A stretch of 64,000 bases of DNA from Aquabacterium sp. J223 (GCF_024666615.1 NZ_CP088297.1:3824501-3888500); one strand, 5' to 3'. Counted from the stretch's first letter, positions 8,346 to 17,201 are shown. Notes: a model not told the origin generated them from the letters alone. Numbers and translations: made by a program.

Positions 8346-9152
8346 TCACGACGTTGCGTCGAACCGGAAGCTCGACGCGGTGACGCCGCCGAAGACGCCT
8401 TCCTGGTGGTAGACCACGGTCGCCGGGTCGTGCTCGGCGGCGCCGACGGCGGCGAGCAGGGGGATGAAGTGGTCCTCGCGCGGATGGGCCAGGCGGGCGG
8501 CGGGGGCCTGGCTCCAGTGCAGCAGGCGCTCGGTGCGTTCGGCCGGCGGGCTCTCGACCAGGGTCTGCTGCAGCCAGGCGTCGAAGCGGGTCGACGGCTC
8601 GCGGGCGGCCGGGCCCATCAGGCGCAGGTTGTGCCAGCTCAGGCCGCTGCCGACGATGAGCACGCCCTCGGCGCGCAGCGGCGCCAGCGCGCGGCCCAGC
8701 GCCAGGTGCGCCGCCGGGTCGAGGCTGTGGTGCAGCGACAGCTGCACGACGGGCATGTCGGCCTGCGGGTACATCACCGCCAGCGGGGTGAAGGTGCCGT
8801 GGTCGAAGCCGCGTTCGGCGTCCTCGGCGGCCGGCAGGCCGGCCTGCTCGATGAGCTGGCGCACCCGCCGCGCCACCGACGGCTCGCCCGGCGCCGGGTA
8901 GACCACCTCGTAGGTGTGCGGCGGGAAGCCGTAGTAGTCGTACAGCATGCCGGGCCGCTCGGCGGTGCCGACGGTGAAGGCCGGCGCCTCCCAGTGGCCG
9001 GTGACCATCAGCAGCGCCCGCGGGCGCTCCGGCAGCTGCCGCGGCATGTCGGCCAGCGATCGCTCCAGCGTCTGCAGGTGCGCGCGGCGGTCGGGCATGT
9101 AGGGCCACGGACCGCCGCCGTGGGAGATGAAATAGGTGGGCAGCAGGGCCAT
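8346..9152 (-). CDS. DODA-type extradiol aromatic ring-opening dioxygenase (YgiD-like)
   Basis: A 268-residue member of the class III extradiol dioxygenase/4,5-DOPA dioxygenase family. Conserved metal ligands are visible: His in FISHGGGPW near the N-terminus, His in TGHWEAP, His in RGFDHGTFTPL, and a late His in YHQEGVFGGVTASSF; the LYDYYGFPPHTYEVVYPAPG segment is diagnostic. The family opens catechol-type rings using a divalent metal (zinc is reported in YgiD structures). It is read in the same direction as the catabolic operon upstream but is separated by 156 bp holding a poly-C tract, so membership is uncertain. TAAGCT ends six bases before the ATG, suggesting its own leaderless promoter. 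Confidence 0.9.
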   Translation of the reverse strand: MALLPTYFISHGGGPWPYMPDRRAHLQTLERSLADMPRQLPERPRALLMVTGHWEAPAFTVGTAERPGMLYDYYGFPPHTYEVVYPAPGEPSVARRVRQLIEQAGLPAAEDAERGFDHGTFTPLAVMYPQADMPVVQLSLHHSLDPAAHLALGRALAPLRAEGVLIVGSGLSWHNLRLMGPAAREPSTRFDAWLQQTLVESPPAERTERLLHWSQAPAARLAHPREDHFIPLLAAVGAAEHDPATVVYHQEGVFGGVTASSFRFDATS

Positions 9153-9158
9153 GCGGCG

Positions 9159-9164
9159 AGCTTA
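9159..9164 (-). promoter_or_regulatory. Candidate -10 element for leaderless dioxygenase gene
   Basis: On the minus strand TAAGCT (TANNNT form) ends six bases before the ATG at 9152, and no Shine-Dalgarno sequence is present in between. It would give the dioxygenase gene a promoter independent of the upstream operon. Spacing-based inference. Confidence 0.35.
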
Positions 9165-9234
9165 GCGCCTCGTCCCGACGCCTGCAGGCCGGGGCCCGCC
9201 CGGCACCGGGCCGCCCGGCGGGCCGGCGGAGCCT

Positions 9235-9249
9235 CCCCCCCCCCCCCCC
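9235..9249. repeat. Homopolymer tract of 15 cytosines
   Basis: Fifteen consecutive C residues followed by A and five more C lie in the gap between the DODA dioxygenase start and the FAH-family hydrolase stop. Such a run is prone to slippage and to miscounting during sequencing, so its true length is uncertain. The rest of the 9153-9308 gap shows no gene. Confidence 0.9.
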
Positions 9250-9308
9250 ACCCCCTGGGCCCGGTTCAGGATGACGGCAGAGGCGGCCGGGCCAGGGCGA
9301 AGCGGCCT

Positions 9309-10292
9309 TCAGCCGGCCTTCACCACCCGCTGGTCGATGACACCGAACGGACCGTCGCGGCCATCCTCGAACTTGGCCTGCATGCGCACCCGGTCGCCGA
9401 AGGCCATGAAGCCGGTCGTCGGCGCGCCCTGGTCGATGATCTCGATGACGCGGCGCTCGGCGATGCAGGCCGAGCCGGCGCTGCGCTCGCGGTTCGACAC
9501 CGTGCCGGAGCCGACGATGGTGCCGGCCGAGAGGCGTCGCGTGCGGGCGCCGTGCGCCACCAGGTCGGCGAAGCTGAAGTTCATCTGGCCGCCGTGCGGC
9601 TCGCCGAAGCGCGCGCCGTTCCAATCGATGTGCAGCGGCATCTGCACCCGGTGGTCGCGCCAGGCCTCGCCGAGTTCGTCCGGCGTGACCGCCACCGGAG
9701 CGAAGGCGGTCGACGGTTTGGCCTGCAGGAAGCCGAAGCCGGTGCGCACCTCGTGCGCGCCCAGGGTGCGCAGGCTCCAGTCGTTGATCTGCACCACCAG
9801 CCGGAGGGCGGCGGCGGCCTGCTCGGGGGTGGCGGCCATGGGCACCGGCCCGACGACCACGCCGAACTCCCCTTCGAAGTCGATGCCGTCGGCCTCGCTG
9901 GGCAGCGGCACGTCGTCGTGCGGCCCGAGGAAGTCGTCGCTCGCCCCCTGGTACATCACCGGCACCGTCTCGAACTGCGGGATCGGCGACTGGTTGAAGG
10001 CCTTCTGCATCAGGTCGCCGTGGTTGAGGAAGGCCGAGCCGTCGAGCCACTGCGGGCTGCGCGGCAGCGGCGCCGCGCAGCGGGCGGGGTCGAAGGCCGC
10101 GGCCAGCGCCTCGGTGCCGTCGTTGAGCCGGTCGTAGAGCGCCGCCAACGCCGGTCGCACCGCGTCCCAGCGCTGCAGCGCGTCGATCAGGCTGGCGGCG
10201 ATGCCGGAGGCCGGCACGGCGCGGCGGAGGTCGCGCGAGACGATGTGCAGGCAGCCGTCGGCGGTGCCGTCGCGGTAGGTGGCGAGCTTCAT
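9309..10292 (-). CDS. Fumarylacetoacetate hydrolase (FAH) family protein
   Basis: A 327-residue FAH-fold enzyme. The N-terminal cap (MKLATYRDGTADG) and the conserved core are visible: FLNHGDLMQKAFNQ, the metal-binding acidic cluster DFEGEFGVVVG, LVVQINDWSLRTL, the lysine in FLQAKPSTAFAP, and the late GTIVGSGTVSNR loop. FAH-family enzymes cleave C-C bonds in, or hydrate, ring-fission products such as fumarylacetoacetate, maleylpyruvate or 2-oxo-hept-ene-dioates. As the last gene of the ten-gene operon it probably acts on the ring-opened product. Length and the QKAFNQSPIP region resemble fumarylacetoacetase-like proteins of the gentisate and homogentisate pathways. Confidence 0.92.
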   Translation of the reverse strand: MKLATYRDGTADGCLHIVSRDLRRAVPASGIAASLIDALQRWDAVRPALAALYDRLNDGTEALAAAFDPARCAAPLPRSPQWLDGSAFLNHGDLMQKAFNQSPIPQFETVPVMYQGASDDFLGPHDDVPLPSEADGIDFEGEFGVVVGPVPMAATPEQAAAALRLVVQINDWSLRTLGAHEVRTGFGFLQAKPSTAFAPVAVTPDELGEAWRDHRVQMPLHIDWNGARFGEPHGGQMNFSFADLVAHGARTRRLSAGTIVGSGTVSNRERSAGSACIAERRVIEIIDQGAPTTGFMAFGDRVRMQAKFEDGRDGPFGVIDQRVVKAG

Positions 10293-10326
10293 GGTCGTCG
10301 GTGGGGTGTCGCGTTCGGTGTGGAGG

Positions 10327-10905
10327 TCAGCGCGCGTCCAGCGCCCGGCGGATGGCGGGGTCGTAGCGGCCGTCGACGAGCACGAAGAGCATGCGGCAGG
10401 GGCGGCCGGAGCGGTTGGCCCAGGCGTGGTTGGTGCCGCGCTGCACGACCACCGTGCCGGGCCTGAGCCGGACCTCGCCTTCGTCCAGCACCAGGGTCAG
10501 CTCGCCGTCGATGACGATGCCGTAGTCCACCGACTCGGTGCGATGCATCAGCGGGTGCGGCGAATCGGCCTCGACCGTCGAGGCGGCCACGTCGCCGATC
10601 TGCGCGAAGGCGTCGTGCATCGCGGCCGCACCGCCGGCGAGGAACGCCGGCGTGTCCGGCGGGATGTCGACGAAGCGGATGCGGGTGCCGCCCGGCGGCG
10701 GCGGCAGCTGGATCGGCCTGACGCTGGGATCCGGTCCGTTGTCCACCGGTGCCGGGCTGCCGGCGGTGCACCACACCTCGTGGAAGACGGTGCCGGGGAT
10801 GGCGGCGATCTCGGTCACCGTGGGCAGCGGGCCGTCGCTCGCCACCACCGCACGGCCTCGCGCGTCGTGGCCGGTGACGACGCGGTGGATGGGCGGGAAG
10901 CTCAT
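10327..10905 (-). CDS. Cupin-domain protein
   Basis: A 192-residue protein with a C-terminal cupin (about 110-185): HRTESVDYGIVIDGELTLVLDEGE is the first cupin motif and PGTVVVQRGTNHAWANRSGRP the second, giving two His, one Glu/Asp and one more His as likely metal ligands. The N-terminal 80 residues (beginning FPPIHRVVTGHDARGRAVV) match the small cupins that accompany aromatic-degradation genes. The ATG at 10905 overlaps the upstream cyclase stop by 4 bp, so translation is coupled. A metal-dependent dioxygenase or isomerase role is possible, but the family is functionally broad; substrate not assignable. Confidence 0.88.
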   Translation of the reverse strand: MSFPPIHRVVTGHDARGRAVVASDGPLPTVTEIAAIPGTVFHEVWCTAGSPAPVDNGPDPSVRPIQLPPPPGGTRIRFVDIPPDTPAFLAGGAAAMHDAFAQIGDVAASTVEADSPHPLMHRTESVDYGIVIDGELTLVLDEGEVRLRPGTVVVQRGTNHAWANRSGRPCRMLFVLVDGRYDPAIRRALDAR

Positions 10906-11708
10906 GCCGGTGCCCCGTCCTCGAAGATCGCCACCGCCCGCGTCCAGCCGGCCGAGGCGCCGCGGATCTTGTGCGGGAAGCAGCTGATGAGAAAGCCGTG
11001 CGGCGGCAGCGCCTCCAGGTTGTGCAGCTTCTCGAGGTGGCAGTAGCCGATGTCGCGACCGGCCTTGTGGCCTTCCCAGATCAGCGACATGTCGCCGGTC
11101 TCGGCGATCCTGCGGGCGGTGTGGGAGAACGGTGCGTCCCAGCTCCAGGCGTCGGTGCCGGTCAGCCGCACGCCGCGCTCGAGCAGGTACATGGTCGCCT
11201 CGTAGCCCATGCCGCAGCCGGCCTGCACGAAGTCGTTGTGGCCGTAGCGCGAGCCGGCGCGCGTGTTGACGACGACGATGTCCAGCGGCTGCAGTTCGTG
11301 GCCGATGCGCTTCAGCTCGGCCTCGACGTCGGCCGCGGTGGCCACGTAGCCGTCGGGGAAGTGGCGGAAGTCCAGCTTCACGCCGGGCTGGAAGCACCAC
11401 TCCAGCGGCACCTGGTCGATGGTGATGGACGGCTTGCGCTCGCCCAGCTTGGCGTCCATCGTCGAATGGAAGTGGTAGGGCGCGTCCAGGTGGGTGCCGT
11501 TGTGCGTGGTCAGCGTCACCCATTCGGCCGCGGCGGCCTCGCCGTCGGGGTAGTCGCGGGCGGTGGTGCCCGGGATCATCGAGATGAACTCGGGCAGCGT
11601 GTCGGCGTGCTTCTGGTAGGTGATCCTCGGCGCCAGCGGCGGCGGATCCGAGAGCACGTCGTTCTCGAGGTAGATCGACAGGTCGACGAAGCGGCGTTGC
11701 GGTTTCAT
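10902..11708 (-). CDS. Cyclase family protein (kynurenine formamidase-like metal hydrolase)
   Basis: A 268-residue member of the cyclase/KynB superfamily. The signature HxGTHxDxPxHF is intact at residues 69-80 (H69, H73, D75, H79), supplying the zinc/manganese ligands; further conserved elements are VVVNTRAG and the late GTDAWSWDAPF. Related enzymes hydrolyse N-formylkynurenine, isatin or carbocyclic ring amides. Placed between the frameshifted Bug receptor and the cupin gene, with a 4-bp overlap to the latter, it is likely to hydrolyse an intermediate of the same pathway, perhaps an amide or lactone. Start chosen at ATG 11708, 13 bp after the preceding stop. Confidence 0.9.
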   Translation of the reverse strand: MKPQRRFVDLSIYLENDVLSDPPPLAPRITYQKHADTLPEFISMIPGTTARDYPDGEAAAAEWVTLTTHNGTHLDAPYHFHSTMDAKLGERKPSITIDQVPLEWCFQPGVKLDFRHFPDGYVATAADVEAELKRIGHELQPLDIVVVNTRAGSRYGHNDFVQAGCGMGYEATMYLLERGVRLTGTDAWSWDAPFSHTARRIAETGDMSLIWEGHKAGRDIGYCHLEKLHNLEALPPHGFLISCFPHKIRGASAGWTRAVAIFEDGAPA

Positions 11709-11721
11709 GGCGCTGCGGGGG

Positions 11722-12733
11722 TCATTCCGGCGTGATGCCGAGGCCGCGTGCCATCTGCTGGTAGCGGCGGGTCTCGGTGTCGTAGAAGGCCTCCAGCGCC
11801 TCCAGCGACAGCGGCGACTGCGGGTCGGTGCCGTTGCTGCGCAGGAAGGCGACCACCTCGGGGTCGGTGACGGCGGCGGCGAAGGCCCGCTGCCAGCGGG
11901 CGGCGGCGGCCTCCGGCGTGCCGCGGGCCACCATCAGCGCGCCCCAGGCCTCGTAGACGAAGCCGCGCAGCGCCGGGTCGAGCGTGGACAGTGCCGGCAC
12001 CTTGGGCAGCTGCGTCACCGGCTGCGCCGCGGTGACGCCGAAGACCTTGAGCTTGCCGCCGTCGATCAGCGTCGACGACAGCCCCCAGCGGCACGAAGGA
12101 CAGGTCGATCTGGCCGCCGAGCAGGTCCTGCAGCAGCGGCGGCACGCCCTTGTAGGGCACGTGCAGCATGGCCACGTTGCACGAACGCCGCCACTGCTCG
12201 CCGAGCAGGTGGATCATGGAGCCGTTGCCGATGTGGCCGTAGCCCGGCGGCTGCCCGGCGCGAGAGCGCACCCAGGCCAGCAGCTCGGCATGCGAGCTGG
12301 CCGGCAGGTCGGCACGCGCCGCCAGCACATAGCTGCCCCGCCCGAGCAGTCCGACCGGCCGCAGCTGCGACGGCTGGTAGCGCGCGCTGGCCAGCGCCAG
12401 CGGCGTCAGGATGGGCTCGGTCTGCGACACCAGCGTCGCCGTCTGGCCGTCGGCGGCACCGTTGAGCACCCGCTGCACGCCGATGGAGCCGCCGGCGCCG
12501 GGCACGTTCTCGACGATCACCGGCTGGCCCAGCTCGCGCTGCAGCAGCGGCTGCAGCTTGCGGCCGAAGGCGTCGCCCGGGTTGCCGGCCGGTTGCGGCA
12601 CGACGATGGTGAAGGGGCGGCCCTGGGCGCGGGCGGCCAGCGGCAGTGCGGCGGCCAGCGCACCGGCGGCCAGCACGCGACGGCGGCCGGCGTCAGGGGA
12701 TCGGCGTGGGCCTTGCGGCAGGTCGTCTTGCAT
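11722..12733 (-). pseudogene. Bug/TctC-family tripartite tricarboxylate receptor, frameshifted
   Basis: Periplasmic solute-binding protein of the Bug family. The first part begins with a twin-arginine-like signal (GRRRVLAAGALAAALPLAARA) followed by FTIVVPQPAGNPGDAFGRK and the ligand-site PYKGVPPLLQDLLGGQIDLSFVPLG. At that point the frame breaks: the rest of the receptor, from LSSTLIDGGKLKVFG to the end at 11722, is in another frame. Removing one base from the C5 run at 12082-12086 restores a full-length protein of about 336 residues. It could be a real pseudogene or a sequencing error in a homopolymer; four other genes in the window show similar breaks. Intact, it would capture the operon's substrate in the periplasm. 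Confidence 0.88.
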
Positions 12734-12745
12734 GGTTCGAAAGGG

Positions 12746-13870
12746 TCAGATGGGTTGGGCCAGGGCCATCATGCTGTCGCGCATGATCCGGCCGTGTTCG
12801 TCCTTGTCGCCGTTGGCGATCTCGATCTCGCCCAGCCGCAGCGAGTTCTCGACCACCATGCGGCAGCGCTCCCAGCGGCGGTCCTGGAAGGCGGGCAGGG
12901 CACGCATGACGTCGCCGTCAGCGCGGCCCAGCTCCTCCGCCAGCACCAGCGCGTCCTCCAGGCCGATGCAGGCGCCCGAGGCCAGGTGTGGTGTGGTGGC
13001 GTGCACGGTGTCGCCGATCAGCACCACGCGGCCGAGGTGCCAGGGCCGCGGCACCAGCAGGGCTTCCAGCGGGCGGAAGACGATCTGCGAGCGCTCGTCG
13101 ATCTGCTCGCGGATCCACCGCACCAGCGGTGCGCTGAAGGGCGCCAGCAGCGCGCGCAGCAGCGTCGGGAACTCCGCCGGGTCGACCTTCACGTTCTGCG
13201 GCCGGTTCTCGGTGAGGAAGAGGTACATCTCGGTGGCCGACACCGGGTTGACGCCGGGCTTGACCGGGCCCATCCACATCATCGGCCTGTCCACCTCGGG
13301 CGGGCGCGGCAGCACCGCACGCCACACCGCCTGGCCGCTGTAGCGCGGCTTGGGCGCGTCGGCGAAGAGCATCGTGCGCGTCTTCGAGTACAGGCCGTCG
13401 GCGCCGACCACGAGGTCGTAGCGGCCGCTGCCGCCGTCGCTGAAGCGCACGTCCACGCCCTGCGCGTCCTGCCGCATCGACTCGACGCTGCAGCCCAGGC
13501 GCACCCGCGTGCCGCTGTCGCGCGTGGCCTGCGCCAGGATGCGGGCCAGAACGGGTCGCATGATGCCGCCGCCCCCCGGCACGTCGGGTCCGGCGAGGCG
13601 CGGCGTCGGCAGGGTGCCGATCTGCTGACCGTGGGGCAGGAAGATGTCCAGGCCGTCGACCGCGCTGCCCTCGGCCAGGAAGGCCTCGAGGATGCCGAGC
13701 TGGCGGAAGGCCCGCAGCGTGGCGCCGCCCAGGCTGATGCCGGCGCCGTAGCTGCGCCAGCCGGGGTCGATCTCGACCAGGTCGACGTCCCACCCGTTCT
13801 TGCGCAGCGCGAGGGCCGCCGCCATGCCGGAGAAGCCGCCGCCGATGATGAGGACGTTGCGCAGGGCCAT
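12746..13870 (-). CDS. FAD-dependent aromatic monooxygenase
   Basis: A 374-residue group A flavoprotein hydroxylase. The dinucleotide fold VLIIGGGFSGMAAALALRK is at the N-terminus, the DG motif (VVGADGLYSKTR) in the middle, and the GD motif VVLIGDTVHATTPHLASGA near residue 285. These enzymes use NAD(P)H and oxygen to add a hydroxyl to an aromatic or heteroaromatic ring. ATG 13870 is preferred to an upstream ATG at 13897 because a GGAGA ribosome-binding site precedes it and because the longer form adds no conserved residue. The gene is followed at 12 bp by the Bug receptor and preceded by a Rieske ferredoxin gene. Confidence 0.93.
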   Translation of the reverse strand: MALRNVLIIGGGFSGMAAALALRKNGWDVDLVEIDPGWRSYGAGISLGGATLRAFRQLGILEAFLAEGSAVDGLDIFLPHGQQIGTLPTPRLAGPDVPGGGGIMRPVLARILAQATRDSGTRVRLGCSVESMRQDAQGVDVRFSDGGSGRYDLVVGADGLYSKTRTMLFADAPKPRYSGQAVWRAVLPRPPEVDRPMMWMGPVKPGVNPVSATEMYLFLTENRPQNVKVDPAEFPTLLRALLAPFSAPLVRWIREQIDERSQIVFRPLEALLVPRPWHLGRVVLIGDTVHATTPHLASGACIGLEDALVLAEELGRADGDVMRALPAFQDRRWERCRMVVENSLRLGEIEIANGDKDEHGRIMRDSMMALAQPI

Positions 13871-13893
13871 GGAATGTCTCCTCGTTGCTTGGG

Positions 13894-14262
13894 TCATGGA
13901 TCGATCAGGAACACGTCACCGCCCTCGCCCACCGCCAGCGGGACCGGCGTGAGCCGCTGGCCCAGGCAGGGCCCGAGCAGGCATTCGCCGCTGTCGATGT
14001 CGAACTGCGCGCCGTGGGCCGCACAGACGATGCGGCTGCCGTCGGCGTTCAGGTAGGCGTGCTTGCGCCAGGCCATGGGCGCGCCGTCGATGTGGGGACA
14101 TGCGTTGCGCCACGCCACCAGCCGGTCGCCGCGGCGCACGACGAACAGCACGTCGCGGCCGCGGGCGTCGGGGTCGAAGCCACGCGACGCCCGGTCGGGC
14201 AGGTCGGCCAGGTGGCACAGCCGCCGCGGCCCCTGCCGCGGGTCCGGGACCGGGGACGACAT
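13894..14262 (-). CDS. Rieske [2Fe-2S] ferredoxin-like protein
   Basis: A 122-residue single-domain Rieske protein. The cluster ligands are C55 and H57 in CPHIDG and C80 and H83 in CAAHG, with the usual spacing. It has no membrane anchor, so it resembles soluble ferredoxin components of ring-hydroxylating oxygenases or the NirD-like proteins that sit in catabolic operons. No oxygenase alpha subunit is present nearby; the adjacent FAD monooxygenase normally needs no ferredoxin, which makes the partner of this protein an open question. It sits 17 bp downstream of the VOC dioxygenase gene. ATG 14262 gives the normal family length. Confidence 0.92.
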   Translation of the reverse strand: MSSPVPDPRQGPRRLCHLADLPDRASRGFDPDARGRDVLFVVRRGDRLVAWRNACPHIDGAPMAWRKHAYLNADGSRIVCAAHGAQFDIDSGECLLGPCLGQRLTPVPLAVGEGGDVFLIDP

Positions 14263-14279
14263 CGAGGGCACCGCCGACC

Positions 14280-15236
14280 TCAGTGCCGCTGCGCGACGCC
14301 GGCGGCGCCGGGGGGCGGACCGCCCGGCGCCCATTTCTCGCGGTACTGGAAGAGGAAGAGCTGCGAGGCGTCGGCGCCCATCGGCACCTCGCGCGCGGCC
14401 CACCGTTCGTCGTGCTGGTCCATGTCGGCGTCGTACTCGACGTGGCAGCCCAGCGGCGAGTTGAAGTACCAGAACCAGTTGCTGCCGAAGCGATGCCGGC
14501 CGGGGCCCCAGAAGCTCTCGTAGCCCTTCTCGACGAAGCGGCTGCCCGCCAGCATCACCTCCGTCGGCCCGCCCATGTGGAAGGTGAAGTGCTCGCAGCC
14601 CTTCATGAACGGCGGCGTCTGGATCATGAACAGCGTGTGGTGGTCGGCCGTGCCGGCCGGGCGCAGGAAGGGCCCGACGCCGGTGAAGCGGTCGGTGCAG
14701 ACGAACCCGAGCCGGGCGTAGAACGCCTCGGCCTTGGCCGCGTCGGGCACGAAGTAGACGACGTGCGAGAGGCTGCGCGGCAGGGCCGCCGCATCGGGGT
14801 CGACGCCGACGGCGTTGGCCGGGCGCTGCCGCGGCCCGCCGGGGGCGTTCACCGTCTCGGCGGGCATCGAGATGGGACGGCGCACCGTGCGCTGGAAGCC
14901 GAGCACGAAGCCCATGTCGTCGGCCACCTCCAGCGAGCCGTCGGCCAGGCGCCGGACCTCGCGGTCGCGGCCCAGTTCCTCGGCGATGGCGGCCAGCGTG
15001 GCGTCGTCCGCCACGCCGTAGACGGTCTTGCGCAGCATGCTGGCGGTGCCCATGGCCGGCGGCAGCGCCGCATCGTCCTTGTGGCGGACGAGGATGTGCG
15101 TGCCGTCCAGCGCCTCGAAGCGGCCGCCCGCGTCGCCGACGTCCACGGGCTTCAGGCCGTAGTCGGCGAGGTACTGGCAGCAGGCGGCGACGTCGTCGAC
15201 GCCGAAGACCAGCGCGTCGGGTCCGATGATGTTCAT
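14280..15236 (-). CDS. VOC-family extradiol ring-cleavage dioxygenase
   Basis: A 318-residue two-domain vicinal-oxygen-chelate protein of the type I extradiol dioxygenase class. The N-terminal domain (1-125) lacks metal ligands, while the C-terminal domain supplies a 2-His-1-carboxylate triad: H158 in SLSHVVYFV, H216 in CEHFTFHMGG and E267 in GCHVEYDADMD. The family cleaves catechol-type rings next to the two hydroxyls with Fe(II). It is the probable ring-opening step of this operon, acting on the product of the FAD hydroxylase. The exact diol is unknown. Confidence 0.9.
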   Translation of the reverse strand: MNIIGPDALVFGVDDVAACCQYLADYGLKPVDVGDAGGRFEALDGTHILVRHKDDAALPPAMGTASMLRKTVYGVADDATLAAIAEELGRDREVRRLADGSLEVADDMGFVLGFQRTVRRPISMPAETVNAPGGPRQRPANAVGVDPDAAALPRSLSHVVYFVPDAAKAEAFYARLGFVCTDRFTGVGPFLRPAGTADHHTLFMIQTPPFMKGCEHFTFHMGGPTEVMLAGSRFVEKGYESFWGPGRHRFGSNWFWYFNSPLGCHVEYDADMDQHDERWAAREVPMGADASQLFLFQYREKWAPGGPPPGAAGVAQRH

Positions 15237-15266
15237 GTCAGGCTTCCGGGGGAGGTTGAAGCGGGA

Positions 15267-16013
15267 TCACGCGCGACCGGCGTGCAGCACTTGCTCTTGG
15301 GCGATCAGCAGCAGCCGATCGGTGTCGTCGGCGAGGCCGGCCTGCACCAGCGTGCGCTGCAGCCAGCCGCGCACCGCGGCCAGGGCCGCCTGCGCGGCGG
15401 CCTCGTCGTCGAGCCACAGCTCGTCGATGGCGTCCACCGGCGGCGGGTGGCCGGGGCGCGCCAGCGGCTCGTTCTGCACATGGCGGCGCAGGCCGGGCAC
15501 GGCGGCGTGCAGCGCCGCCGCACCGTCGCGCCAGGCCTGAAGGAAGGCCTCGCGCTCGACGCCGGCACGCCGGCGCGAGAAGACGAAGACCTTGTGGGTC
15601 GGGCGCTCGCCGTCGCTGCGCCGGCACTCCCGCCAGGACGAGGGCACCGGCAGCACGGTGGCCTGGTCGACGAAGTGGTCCTCGTCGCCCTGCAGCCGCT
15701 CGCGGTAGAAGGCGGTGTCGCGCGATCGCGGCAGGCCCGCCAGCTCGTCGAAGGAGATCTGGGTGACGAAGTCGCGGTCGAGCGCGAACGGGTCGGCGCC
15801 GGCCGCCACCGCCGGGAACTCGCCGTCGAGCACCACGTTCTGCACGTAGCGGCGCGGCGCATGCGACGGGTCCTCGGCGATGTAGCGCAGCACCAGTTCC
15901 CCGTGCACACGGCGGATGTGGTGGCGGTGCTCGCCGCGCGTCTGCCCCGGCCGGCGGCGGCCGAGGATGATGAGCTTGAGCGGCGGCTCGGCCACGGACG
16001 GAAGGCCCAACAT
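15267..16013 (-). CDS. EthD-domain protein
   Basis: A 248-residue protein of two ferredoxin-like EthD/dimeric alpha-beta-barrel repeats: the first begins LKLIILGRRRPGQTRGEHRHH and the second THKVFVFSRRRAGVEREAFLQ, each followed by a conserved Arg/His-rich strand (RRYVQNVVLD and LRRHVQNEPLA). EthD proteins occur in degradation operons and may act as small-molecule isomerases, decarboxylases or accessory factors; the biochemical role is not settled. The gene is 7 bp downstream of the hydrolase gene and 30 bp upstream of the VOC dioxygenase, firmly inside the operon. Confidence 0.88.
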   Translation of the reverse strand: MLGLPSVAEPPLKLIILGRRRPGQTRGEHRHHIRRVHGELVLRYIAEDPSHAPRRYVQNVVLDGEFPAVAAGADPFALDRDFVTQISFDELAGLPRSRDTAFYRERLQGDEDHFVDQATVLPVPSSWRECRRSDGERPTHKVFVFSRRRAGVEREAFLQAWRDGAAALHAAVPGLRRHVQNEPLARPGHPPPVDAIDELWLDDEAAAQAALAAVRGWLQRTLVQAGLADDTDRLLLIAQEQVLHAGRA

Positions 16014-16020
16014 GCGGTGC

Positions 16021-17178
16021 TCAGGCCGTGCGGCCGCCCAGCGTCTCGGCGACCCAGTCCATGACGTAGTGGCCGGCGTTGATGCTGTTGTCGAAGCTGG
16101 CGTGCTGCACGCCGCCGGTGCGCTCGTCGAAGACCTTGAGCTCCCGCTTCGGGCTGTTGACCAGCTGCTCGTAGGTCCGGTGCGCCCACTTCAGCGGGAT
16201 CTGCGAGTCCTTCTCGCCGTGGGTGACGAGGAACGGCACCTTGATGCGCTCGACCACGCCGTCCAGGTGCACGTCCTCGGCGATCTTCATGAACTCCTCG
16301 TTGTCCCGGCCGCCCCACACCCAGCGCACATGCGCCCAGTAGTGCGGCACCGGGAAGTCGCCTTCCTTCTCCAGGCGGCGCTTCTGCACCTCGCGCCAGT
16401 CGTGGTTGGCGCCCAGCACCACGCCGCAGGCGAACCTCGGCTCGAAGGCCACCGCCCGCGGGCAGTAGTAGCCGCCGAGCGAGACGCCGTAGCAGCCGAT
16501 GCGCTTCGGGTCCACGTCGTCGCGCTGTTCCAGCCAATCGACCACGCGGCTGGCCCAGTGCTCGGCGTCGTGGCGGGCCTTCATGCCGTGCAGCCGCAGC
16601 GCCTCGCCGGTGCCGGGCTGGTCGATCGACAGCGACGACACGCCGCGCTCGGCCAGCCAGCGGTGGTTGCCCACCAGGTACTGCATCTCCTTGGTCGAGT
16701 CCAGGCCGTTGAGCAGCAGCAGCAGCGGCGCCCTGCCCTGCACGCCCTGGGCGCGGGTGTAGAGGCCGCTGATGTGCCCGCCCTCGTAGGGGATCTCCAC
16801 CCGCTCGACGTTCTCGTGCAGCAGGCGGGTGCCGCGCAGGAAGAGGTCGAGCTCGCGGCGGTACATCGCCAGCCGGCCCGGCGCGTCGTGCGCCTGCAGC
16901 CGTTCGGCGGTGATGAGGTAGGCGGCGGCGCGCTTGAGCTTCTCGCCGGCCGACAGCCGCCGGCCGCGGCCCTCGTCCTCGGCCGCCAGGTCGCACAGCC
17001 GGTCGGCCATCTTCACCCACGTCTCGCGGAAGGCCTGGGTGCCGGCGGCGTCCGGCTGCTTCGCCGCCTCCAGCAGCGGCGCGCACATCTGCTCGATCTC
17101 GCCCATCTTGGCGCCCATCTCGATGGCGAGGTTGACCGAGAGGTTCCAGACGTAGTTGGTGGGGAAGTACTTGAACAT
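16021..17178 (-). CDS. Alpha/beta-hydrolase, 2,6-dihydropseudooxynicotine hydrolase-like
   Basis: A 385-residue hydrolase with a helical N-terminal cap domain (1-125) and a C-terminal alpha/beta core. The nucleophile is S233 in GVSLGGYY, the acid D324 in THGEKDSQIP and the base H359 in GVQHASFD. Cap plus core layout matches the C-C bond hydrolases typified by dihydropseudooxynicotine hydrolase (also the FrsA/DUF1100 group). This suggests the pathway breaks a carbon-carbon bond next to a carbonyl on an aromatic or pyridine compound. ATG 17178 starts 23 bp after the Bug receptor stop. Confidence 0.9.
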   Translation of the reverse strand: MFKYFPTNYVWNLSVNLAIEMGAKMGEIEQMCAPLLEAAKQPDAAGTQAFRETWVKMADRLCDLAAEDEGRGRRLSAGEKLKRAAAYLITAERLQAHDAPGRLAMYRRELDLFLRGTRLLHENVERVEIPYEGGHISGLYTRAQGVQGRAPLLLLLNGLDSTKEMQYLVGNHRWLAERGVSSLSIDQPGTGEALRLHGMKARHDAEHWASRVVDWLEQRDDVDPKRIGCYGVSLGGYYCPRAVAFEPRFACGVVLGANHDWREVQKRRLEKEGDFPVPHYWAHVRWVWGGRDNEEFMKIAEDVHLDGVVERIKVPFLVTHGEKDSQIPLKWAHRTYEQLVNSPKRELKVFDERTGGVQHASFDNSINAGHYVMDWVAETLGGRTA

Positions 17179-17201
17179 GGAGGGGGTCTGCGGCGGTGGG
17201 A

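Noticed and set aside
5920-10050. Minus-strand open frame of 1376 codons spanning dut, coaBC, fpr, DODA and FAH genes
   Set aside because: Its translation is Arg/Ala/Gly/Pro-rich without domains and overlaps five well-supported genes; it is a by-product of very high GC content.
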